DNA from: Mycolicibacterium malmesburyense
GTDB lineage: Bacteria; Actinomycetota; Actinomycetes; Mycobacteriales; Mycobacteriaceae
Reading direction: 5' to 3'
DNA: 43,196 bases
NCBI RefSeq assembly: GCF_001050015.1
Contig: NZ_CVTB01000265.1
Coordinates: 1 to 43,196 of the forward strand
The notes beneath the pieces are model-generated. The model was not told the DNA's origin, ran no database searches, and saw only the letters and a program-made list of their open reading frames with translations. Of the stretch, positions 1 to 6,969 are shown piece by piece (position 1 is the stretch's first letter; each line of letters opens with the position of its first letter). Position numbers and translations under genes: made by a program.

Positions 1-314
1 GGGGCCCCCGCCATGCGGCGCACCGGCGACCGGCAACGGTGGCGGAGGCATCCCGGGCGGGGTGCCCGACGGCGCCGCCGGGCAACTCGATCAACGGGAC
101 ACCGATCCCGCCGCCGGCACCGCCTGCGGCCGGTGGGGCGACCCCGGTGGCGCCGAGTGCGCACAGCGGCAACGCTTCCGGGGGCCCGTCGGTGGCCGTC
201 GCGCACTACGATCCGGATACGGGTCAGTACATGACGCCCGATGGCTTGCTGCCTCGGCAGACGAATCTTGCCAGCAACGAACCAAAATCGTGGAAGGACC
301 TGATGCCGACCTGA
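1..314 (+). CDS. C-terminal end of a probable Mce-family protein (partial, cut by window edge)
   Basis: Only the last ~100 codons are present; the reading frame is open from base 3 and stops with TGA at 312-314. The visible part is a Pro/Ala/Gly-rich linker followed by a tail with AHYDPDTGQYMTPDGLL, a QTNLAS segment and SWKDLMP. That tail (Tyr-Asp-Pro-x-Thr-Gly-x-Tyr, Pro-Asp-Gly, Gln-Thr-Asn-Leu, Trp-x-Asp-Leu) is what I know from the C-termini of mycobacterial Mce proteins, which form the substrate-conducting part of lipid/steroid importers. The conserved MlaD/Mce domain lies outside the window, so the family call is inference from the tail alone. The linker is low complexity and its frame in the first 40 bases is less certain. 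Two Mce-associated membrane proteins at 13.9-15.4 kb make the assignment more attractive. Confidence 0.6.
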   Translation, partial: GPRHAAHRRPATVAEASRAGCPTAPPGNSINGTPIPPPAPPAAGGATPVAPSAHSGNASGGPSVAVAHYDPDTGQYMTPDGLLPRQTNLASNEPKSWKDLMPT

Positions 315-334
315 CCGGGAGAGTGCCCGGTCAG
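311..334 (+). terminator. Hairpin at the stop codon of the Mce-like gene
   Basis: A perfect 9-bp stem (CTGACCGGG, 311-319, with CCCGGTCAG, 326-334) closes a 6-base loop and includes the stop codon. No T-tract follows, which is common for mycobacterial terminator hairpins. It separates the Mce-like gene from the oppositely oriented secreted-protein gene. Confidence 0.5.
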
Positions 335-359
335 GAAACGGGGTAAGCGGGGGCGGCGG

Positions 360-899
360 TCAGATCTTCTGGATCTTGACCGGCATCTCGATCACGAGGG
401 GCTGGTTGGCGCCGCACGCGCCGCTCGGGCTCTTGGTCTGGTCTCGGCCCATCAGGAAGGTGGCGTTATGCGTGACCCGTTGGTTGATGGTGGGGTTCCA
501 GCCCAACACAATGAATTTCTGGTGACCGGGCGCGAAGGTGCCGTCGGGGCACGGCAACCAGTTCGGGACATCGTGGTCGATATACCAGTAGTCGTCGAGC
601 CGGATCGTGCCGGTCCAGCCGAGGTCGCTCTGCACGGTGCCGCTGCATTCGATCGGGCTGATACAAGTGGTGCTGATCGTCCAGGTCTGTTCTACCGTCT
701 GCTGCTTGATGAAGACGTCGGCGCCACCGGGTCTCATACCCCGTTTCGCCCACTCCCCGTCGGACATCACCCGAAAGGTGCCGTTGAGCGCGACTTGATA
801 GTCGTCGGCGAAATCGTCGGCGTACGCCGCTGTCGCGGTGCTCAAACTTCCGGCCACAGCGATTGCGACTGCTCCCGCGGCCACGCCAAATCCACGCAT
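360..899 (-). CDS. Secreted mycobacterial protein of unknown function
   Basis: 179 aa with ATG start. Residues 1-27 form a typical Sec signal peptide (MRGFG, a hydrophobic Ala/Val core, then Ala-Tyr-Ala as likely cleavage site before Asp-Asp). The mature part is about 150 residues, Trp-rich, with four cysteines (in TTCIS, IECSG, LPCPD and GACGA) that could form two disulfides. It begins with an NGTFRVMSDGEWA segment and has a TWTIST strand pattern, suggesting a compact beta-rich fold. It looks like one of the small exported proteins common in mycobacteria, but I cannot name the family or assign a function. It is divergent from the next secreted-protein gene, with 54 bp between the starts. Confidence 0.8.
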   Translation of the reverse strand: MRGFGVAAGAVAIAVAGSLSTATAAYADDFADDYQVALNGTFRVMSDGEWAKRGMRPGGADVFIKQQTVEQTWTISTTCISPIECSGTVQSDLGWTGTIRLDDYWYIDHDVPNWLPCPDGTFAPGHQKFIVLGWNPTINQRVTHNATFLMGRDQTKSPSGACGANQPLVIEMPVKIQKI

Positions 900-953
900 G
901 TAGGCAGCTTATCGCGGTCGGTAGCCGCCCTCTCCGAAAGGGAGAATTTCCTT

Positions 954-1385
954 GTGCGCGTATGGAACAATTGCCAGGTGCGTTCCCTCGCCGCAGTGTT
1001 TGCTGCCCTGGCCACCCCCGCGTTGATGCTCGCGGCGCCGACCGCCGAGGCGCAGCCGCCGTTGCCGCCGCTTCCGCCGCCCGGCGCGGAATGCAACAGC
1101 CCCAACTGCACACCGGGTATCCAGCCGGGCGTGGTGCTGGGCTCCTACTGCAACAACACCACCTACTACGTGTACGGCGTGACGTCCTGGGGCCGACTGG
1201 TGTTCTGCGGCTCTCCGCGGCGCTACGAGCCCCGCTGGTTCCGTTCGCCGGAGATGCACGGCATCAAGCTCGAGAACGACCTGTGCCCGGGAATGGACGG
1301 CGAGGTCGCGCAGGCGCCAGACGGACTCTTCCTCACTTGCGTGTCCAAGGACGGCCGAAGCTATTGGGAGCGCGGAGATCTCTGA
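954..1385 (+). CDS. Small secreted cysteine-rich protein of unknown function
   Basis: 143 aa from the GTG at 954, chosen because AAAGGGAG at 937-944 lies at proper Shine-Dalgarno distance and because the N-terminus then becomes a good signal peptide (MRVWNNCQVRS, hydrophobic core, cleavage near Ala-Glu-Ala). The frame stays open far upstream, but that part overlaps the opposite gene and is not credible. The mature protein starts with a Pro-rich segment (PPLPPLPPPG), then about 95 residues with six cysteines (AECN, PNCT, SYCNN, VFCGS, DLCPG, LTCVS), enough for three disulfides. Family not recognised. Confidence 0.75.
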   Translation: MRVWNNCQVRSLAAVFAALATPALMLAAPTAEAQPPLPPLPPPGAECNSPNCTPGIQPGVVLGSYCNNTTYYVYGVTSWGRLVFCGSPRRYEPRWFRSPEMHGIKLENDLCPGMDGEVAQAPDGLFLTCVSKDGRSYWERGDL

Positions 1386-1386
1386 G

Positions 1387-1462
1387 GTCTCGCATTAACT
1401 GACGAGACTGCGAACAGATCGCCGAAACCGCGGATCGTGTGCTCTCTCCGCAGTTTCGGCGA
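1387..1462. terminator. Tandem hairpins between convergent genes
   Basis: Two inverted repeats fill the gap between two convergent stop codons. The first is GTCTCG (1387-1392) with CGAGAC (1403-1408). The second has 16-base arms, TCGCCGAAACCGCGGA (1419-1434) and TCCGCAGTTTCGGCGA (1447-1462), pairing at 15 of 16 positions around a 12-base loop. Position suggests a bidirectional terminator. The CGAAACTG core of the larger arm is also found in the 61-bp repeats at 8.5 and 38.7 kb. Confidence 0.6.
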
Positions 1463-1474
1463 CCGTGACGAAGC

Positions 1475-2755
1475 TCAGCCGATCGGCTTGAACTCGATGT
1501 TGATCTCGGTGAGCCCGCGCAGGATGAACGTCGGCTCGTAGACGTACCGACGGTCGTCGATCGGGCCGTGCTTTTCCTCGTTGACCGTGATGTCGCCCAA
1601 CCGGTCGAGGAGTCGTTCGATCGAGACCCGGCCTTCCACGCGTGCGAGCGGGGCACCGGGACATGAATGGATGCCGCGGCTGAACGCGATGTGCTCGCGG
1701 ACGTTCTTGCGGTCCAACTGGAACTCGTGCGGATTGTCGAACCGCTGGGGATCGCGGTTGGCCGCTCCCGGGCTGACCATGACCGTGGTGCCCGCCGGCA
1801 CCGGTGTGTCGCCGAGAGTCGTTGTCTTGCGGGCCATCCGGAACACGCTCTTGACGGGGCTGTCCATCCGCAGGCACTCCTCGATGAACACCGGGATCAG
1901 GCTGCGGTCGTCGCGCAACTGCTGCTGGATGTCGGGCCGGTCGGACAGCACCCGCATCGCCGCGCCGAGCAGTTTCGCGGTGGTCTCCTGGCCGGCGGCG
2001 AACAAGAAGGTCGCGGTGCGCACCACGTCGACCACCTCGGGCGTGGAGCCGTCCGGATACTTCGCGGTGGCGATCGAGGTGAGAACGTCGTCGCGCGGGT
2101 TCTCGCGACGTTCCTCGATGTAGTGCGCGAACTTCTCGTCCGCCCACTCGAGGGGGTTGGTGGCGATCACCTCGTGATCCAGAGAGCCGATGTTGGTGCC
2201 GGGCCGCTCGGCGCCGAACGCCTCGCGGAAGTCGTCGTGGTCCTCCTCGGGCACACCGAGCAGGTCGGCAACGACCAGGAGCGAGAACGGCTTTGCGTAC
2301 GCGGCGAGGAATTCGCACTTCCCGTCGGCGATGAACTCGTCGATGTGGCGGTCGGCCAGGCGCCACATGAAGTCCTCGTTCTCCTTGAGGCGCTTGGGCG
2401 TCAGCAGTCGGGCCAGAATCGAGCGGGCGCTTGTGTGCTGCGGCGGGTCCATCGTCACCATGTGCTCGAACATCGGAATCTCGGTCCGGTGCTTCTCGAG
2501 TTGTTCGCAGATGTCGTCGCCCTCGGGCGTGAACGGCATCGGCGTGAACGGACCCATGACCGCGACACAGGACGAGAAGTTCTCGCTGTCCTTGTAGACG
2601 GTGTTGGCCGACTCCCATCCGGTCACCGCGAGCACGCCGTTGTTGATCGGACAACAGACGGGGTCCTTGGCGCGGATGTGGTCGTAATACGGGTGAGGGT
2701 CGGGAACGAGGGAGGGATCGGTGAAGTAGTCAACCGAATCGAAATCAGTGGTCAT
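1475..2755 (-). CDS. Cytochrome P450 monooxygenase
   Basis: 426 aa, soluble bacterial class I P450 length. Visible signatures: I-helix oxygen-binding FLFAAGQETTAKLL, K-helix ExxR in EECLR, and heme-binding loop FSRGIHSCPG with the thiolate ligand at Cys365. The start is the ATG at 2755, since GGAGGG lies 9 bases upstream; an upstream in-frame ATG at 2818 would remove the intergenic region. Family knowledge: such enzymes insert one oxygen into a hydrophobic substrate using electrons from ferredoxin or ferredoxin reductase; none is encoded here. It is divergent from a TetR regulator gene and faces a putative operator at 2837-2858, so TetR control is likely. CYP subfamily and substrate cannot be told; the neighbouring acyl-CoA genes suggest a lipid, terpenoid or cyclic acid. 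Confidence 0.95.
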   Translation of the reverse strand: MTTDFDSVDYFTDPSLVPDPHPYYDHIRAKDPVCCPINNGVLAVTGWESANTVYKDSENFSSCVAVMGPFTPMPFTPEGDDICEQLEKHRTEIPMFEHMVTMDPPQHTSARSILARLLTPKRLKENEDFMWRLADRHIDEFIADGKCEFLAAYAKPFSLLVVADLLGVPEEDHDDFREAFGAERPGTNIGSLDHEVIATNPLEWADEKFAHYIEERRENPRDDVLTSIATAKYPDGSTPEVVDVVRTATFLFAAGQETTAKLLGAAMRVLSDRPDIQQQLRDDRSLIPVFIEECLRMDSPVKSVFRMARKTTTLGDTPVPAGTTVMVSPGAANRDPQRFDNPHEFQLDRKNVREHIAFSRGIHSCPGAPLARVEGRVSIERLLDRLGDITVNEEKHGPIDDRRYVYEPTFILRGLTEINIEFKPIG

Positions 2756-2836
2756 GGTGTTTGGCCCTCCAGGGGTCGACGCTGGCCCGCGTGATGGTGA
2801 GCGGACGCCGCCGCTCATGTGATTTGTTGGCTGAAT

Positions 2837-2858
2837 ATGCTGAGCACTTGCTTAGCAT
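2837..2858. promoter_or_regulatory. Candidate TetR operator between P450 and regulator genes
   Basis: A 22-bp near-palindrome, ATGCTGAG-cacttg-CTTAGCAT, with 7 of 8 arm positions paired and a smaller AGCA-CT-TGCT dyad nested in its centre. It lies about midway between the divergent P450 start (2755) and TetR start (2941), the usual place for a TetR auto-regulatory operator. No other copy was noticed in the window. Confidence 0.55.
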
Positions 2859-2940
2859 GGCGTTAAGGTCAGGGTCAAGATCGGGCCGCGGGCTCCCACT
2901 ACGATCGGCGTGTCGGAAGGGCGGGAAGAGAAGTGATCGG

Positions 2941-3549
2941 ATGACTCGGGTTTCCGGGCCGGCGCGACGGATCGGCGCGCCGGACGCGAAGAACCGCGGT
3001 GTGCTGCTGGACGCCGCCGAACAGTTGCTGCTCGAAGAGGGCTACGCCGCCGTCACTTCACGACGGGTCGCCGAGAAGGCGGGCCTCAAACCGCAACTCG
3101 TGCACTACTACTTCCGCACCATGGAGGACCTGTTCCTCGCCGTGTTCCGCCGAATGGCCGAGGCGGGCCTGAAGGCGCTCACCGAGGCCCTCGCGTCGCC
3201 TCAGCCGCTGTGGGCTCTGTGGCGGTTCAGTACCCAGCCGGAGGCCACCCGGCTCACGATGGAGTTCATGGGCCTGGCCAACCACCGCAAGGCGCTACGG
3301 GCCGAGATCATCTACTACGCCGAACGCTTCCGCGAGGAGCAGAACAAGACCATCGCCGCCGTCCTGGAGCGTTACGGCGCCGACGCCGGCGAGGTCCCGC
3401 CGGTGGTGTGGACGGTGTTCGCGACGAGCGTCTCGCAGGCGTTGGTGGTCGAACGGGCGCTCGGCATGACGACCGGTCATGCCGAGACATTCGCGTTCTG
3501 CGAGAAGTGGATTCGCCGCATCGAGGGCGAGCCGCTTCCGGTGGGCTAG
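2941..3549 (+). CDS. TetR/AcrR-family transcriptional regulator
   Basis: 202 aa. The N-terminal DNA-binding domain (about residues 20-66) has the expected order: helix 1 RGVLLDAAEQLLLEEGYAAV, then SRRVAEKAGLKPQLVHYYF as the helix-turn-helix, followed by the TMEDLFLAVF transition. The C-terminal two thirds (LTMEFMGLANH, IIYYAERFREEQ) form a ligand-binding domain that I cannot assign to a ligand. The start is the ATG at 2941, preceded by a GGGAAGAG-type ribosome site. It is divergent from the P450 gene and very likely controls it; control of the wider cluster is inference. It ends 16 bp from the convergent secreted-protein gene. Confidence 0.92.
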   Translation: MTRVSGPARRIGAPDAKNRGVLLDAAEQLLLEEGYAAVTSRRVAEKAGLKPQLVHYYFRTMEDLFLAVFRRMAEAGLKALTEALASPQPLWALWRFSTQPEATRLTMEFMGLANHRKALRAEIIYYAERFREEQNKTIAAVLERYGADAGEVPPVVWTVFATSVSQALVVERALGMTTGHAETFAFCEKWIRRIEGEPLPVG

Positions 3550-3565
3550 GAAGCCACTCAGGCGC

Positions 3566-4012
3566 TTACCAGTTCCGGATCGAGCAGAGCGCGCCCTTGG
3601 GGCCCTGATGGGTGGCGACCACGACCCCGTCCACCGCGAGCACGCAGTGAATGTTCGGCTTCGCCTCCCCGGGTCCGCTGGTCGCCGTCACCATCGCCCA
3701 CCGGTTCGGGTCGGCGAGCTGCACGTCCAGGTTCCACTGCTGGTCCGGGCCGACCTGGGCCTCGACCTTCGGGCTGAACTGGTACGGGTTGTGGCTGTAG
3801 GCGGCCCAGTTCGGCGGATCGACATCGCGGTAGTAGATGTCGACGTAGAACGGTTGCTCGGAGAACACCGAGTACTTGACGTTGTGCAGCACCGGCGGCG
3901 GGGGATCCTGCGCCGCCGCCGGCGCGCTGGCCGACAGCACGCCTCCGGCGGTCAGCACGCTTGCCGACGCCAGAGCCAGCAAAGAGGTACGGGCCGAGCG
4001 ACCGAAGATCAT
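3566..4012 (-). CDS. Secreted protein with MmpS-like beta domain
   Basis: 148 aa, with a signal peptide at residues 1-35 (MIFGRSARTS, hydrophobic core, Ala-rich cleavage region before QDPPPP). The mature region reads VKYSVFSEQPFYVDIYYRDVD, then a WNLDVQL and AMVTATS strand pattern, and ends with CVLAVDGVVVATHQG and ALCSIRNW. By eye this follows the C-terminal domain of MmpS proteins (VTYEV.., I.Y.D.., C.I.VDG.V...., C), including the two conserved cysteines. Unlike MmpS it has a cleavable signal rather than a clear retained anchor, and no MmpL partner is nearby. It lies 52 bp downstream of the thiolase gene on the same strand and could be co-transcribed. The MmpS relationship is inferred by eye. 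Confidence 0.75.
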   Translation of the reverse strand: MIFGRSARTSLLALASASVLTAGGVLSASAPAAAQDPPPPVLHNVKYSVFSEQPFYVDIYYRDVDPPNWAAYSHNPYQFSPKVEAQVGPDQQWNLDVQLADPNRWAMVTATSGPGEAKPNIHCVLAVDGVVVATHQGPKGALCSIRNW

Positions 4013-4064
4013 TTCCGGATCTTAGAACGATGTCCGCGGACCAGGTCGCGAATCGCGAAGCGCA

Positions 4065-5210
4065 TCAGAGTGCGACGATCGTCGCCGAGGCGGTGCCGGG
4101 TGCGCCATACACCTGGGCCAGGCCGACTTTGGGCTCACCGGGGACCTGACGGTCGCCGGCCTCGCCGCGCAGTTGGCGGACCAGTTCGTGCACCTGCCGC
4201 AGCCCCGAAGCGCCGATCGGTTCGCCGTTGGCGATCAGCCCGCCGTCGGTGTTGATCGGCAGGGATCCGTGGATCTCGGTGGCGCCGTCGGCGAGGAGCT
4301 TCTCCTGCTCACCGTCGGCGCACAGGCCGGTCTCCGCCATGTGGATGACCTCGGCGCCCGCGTCGGTGTCCTGCAGCTGCGCGACGTCGACGTCCTCCGG
4401 TCCGAGGCCCGCCGCCTCGTACGCCGCCTTGGCCGCGTACACGGTCGGCGAGGCGTCCTCGTCCAGCGGCGCCGAGGTCGCGTGCACCTCGTAGGCGCCG
4501 AAGCGGCGGGTGCGGATCTCGGTGGCGCGCACGTAAACCGGCTTCTTGGTGAATCGGTGCGCGATGTCGCCGCGGCACATGATGACCGCCGCGGCGCCCT
4601 CGTCGGGCGCGCAGAACATGTACTGCGTCAGCGGGTAGTTCAGCACCGTCGAGTTGAGGATCTCCTCTTCGGGGATCGGCTTGCGCCGGAACGCGTTCGG
4701 GTTCAACGCGCCGTTGCGGAAGTTCTTGGCCGCCACCTTCGCCAGGGTGGCCTGCGAGATGCCGTGCTTGTGGATGTAGTGGTTGGCCTTCATCCCGAAG
4801 AACTTCGTCGTCACGAACTGGCCGTTTTCGGCATACCACTGCGGCAGCGCGAGTTTCGCGGGATCGTCGGTGAACGCGCCGCGCGGGTGCTTGTCCAGGC
4901 CGATCGCGATACCGATGTCGTACTTGCCGAGCCGGATCGTGTCGGCGGTCTGCTGGATCGCGCTCGCGGCGGTGGCGCAGGCGTTGAAGACGTTGGTGAA
5001 CGTGATGCCCGTCAGCCCGACGAGCCGGGTCACCGCGTCGGGGTTGGACACCTCGTAGCTGCCTCCGAACCCGAACTGGATGTCCTTCCATTCCAGGCCG
5101 GCGTCGGTCAGCGCGGACTGGATCGCCTCGGCGCCCATCTCCATCGCGGTCTTGGGGAATCGGCCGAACGGGTGCAGCCCGACGCCGATGATCGCCACGT
5201 CGTTGGTCAT
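4065..5210 (-). CDS. Thiolase-fold protein (lipid-transfer/SCP-x type), altered catalytic residues
   Basis: 381 aa; the ATG at 5210 is preceded by AGGAGC. N-terminal thiolase half starts VAIIGVGLHPFG and carries the nucleophile loop NACATAASA with Cys78. The C-terminal half has GGLIANGEPIGASG where biosynthetic and degradative thiolases have GHPxGxxG, so the catalytic His is Glu330. The usual CxG motif near the end reads VYGAPG, with Tyr368 in place of Cys. A classic Claisen condensation/thiolysis is therefore unlikely. Thiolase-like proteins paired with a DUF35 partner (Ltp2/ChsH2 type in steroid side-chain breakdown) act as aldol lyases on CoA thioesters; the DUF35 gene 16 bp upstream supports a comparable complex, which is inference. 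It is co-oriented with DUF35 and followed by the MmpS-like secreted gene. Confidence 0.9.
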   Translation of the reverse strand: MTNDVAIIGVGLHPFGRFPKTAMEMGAEAIQSALTDAGLEWKDIQFGFGGSYEVSNPDAVTRLVGLTGITFTNVFNACATAASAIQQTADTIRLGKYDIGIAIGLDKHPRGAFTDDPAKLALPQWYAENGQFVTTKFFGMKANHYIHKHGISQATLAKVAAKNFRNGALNPNAFRRKPIPEEEILNSTVLNYPLTQYMFCAPDEGAAAVIMCRGDIAHRFTKKPVYVRATEIRTRRFGAYEVHATSAPLDEDASPTVYAAKAAYEAAGLGPEDVDVAQLQDTDAGAEVIHMAETGLCADGEQEKLLADGATEIHGSLPINTDGGLIANGEPIGASGLRQVHELVRQLRGEAGDRQVPGEPKVGLAQVYGAPGTASATIVAL

Positions 5211-5226
5211 CTTGGTGCTCCTGTGT

Positions 5227-5661
5227 CTAGACGGGCTTGAAGGCGAAGGTGACGACCTCGTTTCCGTCGTCATCGGTGGTGAACGGCAGCATCGTCAGCT
5301 CGACCTCCATGCCGAACTCGAGCTTGGCCGGGTCGTTCTCGGTCAGCCGGCCCTCCACGCGGATGACCGCTTCATCGCCGAGGCCGAGCTGGACCAGCCC
5401 GACTCCGAACGGCACGAAGTCGTTACCGGTGGGGCCCTTGTACGGGGCGCCGGGGGGGAAGCCCTGCGTCGTCCACGCGACCAGGGTGCCGCGCCGCGGC
5501 AGCTTGAGCTCGGACATCTCACCGGCGCTGCACCTGGGGCAGCGCTGCTGGACCGGGAAGGCGGTGGCGCCGCATGCGCCGCACCGGCTTCCGATCAGCT
5601 GCGGGTTGTCGTCGGGCCAGGTCGAGATTTCGGGCGCGAGCGCCACTTGCTGTGTCGGCAC
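5227..5661 (-). CDS. DUF35 (Zn-ribbon plus OB-fold) acyl-CoA-associated protein
   Basis: 144 aa from a GTG at 5661; no strong ribosome site is visible, so the start may be leaderless. Residues 27-44 form a rubredoxin-like zinc ribbon, C27-GA-C30 and C41-PR-C44. It is followed by an OB-fold domain with GTLVAWTTQGFPPGAP, VPFGVGLVQLG and RVEGRLTEN segments. This is the usual DUF35 architecture. Family members bind thiolase or lipid-transfer proteins and help hold the CoA ester. It is the first gene of a minus-strand pair with the thiolase-like gene, 16 bp apart. Its upstream region contains the dyad at 5686-5704, shared with the divergent operon. Confidence 0.93.
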   Translation of the reverse strand: MPTQQVALAPEISTWPDDNPQLIGSRCGACGATAFPVQQRCPRCSAGEMSELKLPRRGTLVAWTTQGFPPGAPYKGPTGNDFVPFGVGLVQLGLGDEAVIRVEGRLTENDPAKLEFGMEVELTMLPFTTDDDGNEVVTFAFKPV

Positions 5662-5676
5662 GCGCCGACGATAACT

Positions 5677-5704
5677 GGAAATGACGTTCTCGTCTAGAGA
5701 GAAC
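5677..5704. promoter_or_regulatory. Shared cluster operator, site A (divergent promoter)
   Basis: A perfect inverted repeat GTTCTC-N7-GAGAAC at 5686-5704. Its left part also reads GGAAATGACGTTCTC (5677-5691), a degenerate match to GANAATNGNATTCTC seen at 9.33, 11.03 and 13.82 kb. It sits between the divergent DUF35 (start 5661) and NTF2-like (start 5746) genes. Confidence 0.5.
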
Positions 5705-5745
5705 CAGGGTCGTCAAGGGGTCAACGCGCTGCTAGCCTCCCCGAT

Positions 5746-6165
5746 GTGGACGCCGACAAAGCGCAGATCGCCGAGGTTCTCATCCGCTACGCGACGGGGA
5801 TCGACTTCAAGGACTGGAAGCTGTTCCGCACGTGCTGGGCCGACGAGGTCGACATCGACTACGGCGACCTGGGCACGTTCACCGATCCCGACGCCTTCAC
5901 CACGTTGATGGAGCAGATCCACGGCGGCATGGGGCAGACCTATCACCGCATCTCCAACATCGTCGTCGACGTGAACGCCGAGCGTGCCACGGCGAGGTCG
6001 TACGTGCACGCCGTGCTGCAGGCCGTGCCGGACGACAACGGAAGCTGGATCGATGCCCTCGGCCACTACGACGACGAGCTCGTCCGAACCTCGGACGGCT
6101 GGCGAATCGTCAAGCGCACCACCAACATCGCGCGAGTGATGAGCGCGGCCGGCGTGGCGTCGTGA
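5746..6165 (+). CDS. SnoaL/NTF2-like fold protein
   Basis: 139 aa from a GTG at 5746. The order of segments is that of the SnoaL_4/NTF2-like family: N-terminal helix AQIAEVLIRYATGIDFKDW, then FRTCWADEVDID, the HRISNIVVDV strand, ARSYVHAVLQ, and the closing GHYDDELVRTSDGWRIVKRT. Members are small cone-shaped proteins acting as isomerases, dehydratases or ring-hydroxylating beta-like subunits; the reaction here is unknown. The Asp-Trp, Cys-Trp and His positions in the pocket fit a catalytic rather than purely structural role (inference). First gene of a four-gene plus-strand operon; its stop overlaps the next start by 4 bp. Confidence 0.85.
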   Translation: MDADKAQIAEVLIRYATGIDFKDWKLFRTCWADEVDIDYGDLGTFTDPDAFTTLMEQIHGGMGQTYHRISNIVVDVNAERATARSYVHAVLQAVPDDNGSWIDALGHYDDELVRTSDGWRIVKRTTNIARVMSAAGVAS

Positions 6166-6968
6166 CCGTCGGGGATCTCGTCGCGCGGTACGGGCCGTGG
6201 GCGGTGATCGCCGGGGCGTCGGAAGGCATCGGCGCCGAGATCGCCGATCAACTGGCGTCGCGCGGGCTCAACCTCGTGTTGATCGCGCGCAACGGGCCGC
6301 TGCTCGACCAGGTCGCCGCCGCGGCGCGCGACCGGCACGGCGTCGAAGTGCGGGCCCTCGTCCAGGACCTGACCGATCCCGACGTGGTCGCGAAGGTGGC
6401 GGCGGCCACCGAGGGAATCGAGGTGGGCCTGGTCGTGTACAACGCGGGCGCCTCCGATCGCACGACGACGTTCCTCGAGAACGAGCTGGAGTATTCGCTC
6501 AAACAGGTCGCGCTGGACTGCGTCGGGCCGATGGCGCTGGCGCGTCACTTCGGGCCCGCGATGGCCGAGCGGGGCCGCGGCGGCATCGTGATCGTCGCCT
6601 CGCTGGCCTGCCTGGCCGGGTCGGCCACGCTAGCGGTGTACTCGGCGGTCAAGGCGTTCCAACACACGTTCGCCGAGGGTCTGTGGGCGGAGTTGCGTCC
6701 CCACGGCGTGGACGTGTGCTGCACTCCGCTCGGCATGACCTACACACCCGCGTTGGCACGGATGGGCGTCGAGTACGACCCGCAGACGCAGATGCGATCC
6801 GAGGACGTCGCCGCCGAGATCATCGCGAACATCGGAAACGGCCCGACCTACGTGGTCGGCGAGAACAACCGGGCCATGGCCTCGCAGGTGTGGACGGTCG
6901 ACCGGCGCACTCTTGTCGAGATGATCAGCGCGGCCTCAAGCGATTTCGCCGCCAAGAGGAAGGCCTGA
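6162..6968 (+). CDS. Short-chain dehydrogenase/reductase
   Basis: 268 aa from the GTG at 6162, which overlaps the preceding stop (GTGA), indicating translational coupling. Rossmann motif GASEGIG at residues 18-24, the NAG motif in VVYNAGAS, and the catalytic set Ser147 (VIVASLA), Tyr160 and Lys164 (YSAVK) are all present, so it should be an active NAD(P)-dependent oxidoreductase. IARN after the second strand favours NADP over NAD (inference). The specificity region (TYTPALARMGVEYDP) does not identify a substrate. In the operon it precedes an alcohol dehydrogenase, suggesting successive oxidation or reduction of a hydroxylated intermediate. Confidence 0.93.
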   Translation: MTVGDLVARYGPWAVIAGASEGIGAEIADQLASRGLNLVLIARNGPLLDQVAAAARDRHGVEVRALVQDLTDPDVVAKVAAATEGIEVGLVVYNAGASDRTTTFLENELEYSLKQVALDCVGPMALARHFGPAMAERGRGGIVIVASLACLAGSATLAVYSAVKAFQHTFAEGLWAELRPHGVDVCCTPLGMTYTPALARMGVEYDPQTQMRSEDVAAEIIANIGNGPTYVVGENNRAMASQVWTVDRRTLVEMISAASSDFAAKRKA

Positions 6969-6969
6969 C

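Noticed and set aside
468..953. Upstream extension of the secreted-protein frame ending at 1385
   Set aside because: It lies wholly antisense to the secreted protein at 360-899 and lacks protein-like composition; the GTG at 954 gives a signal peptide and a ribosome site.
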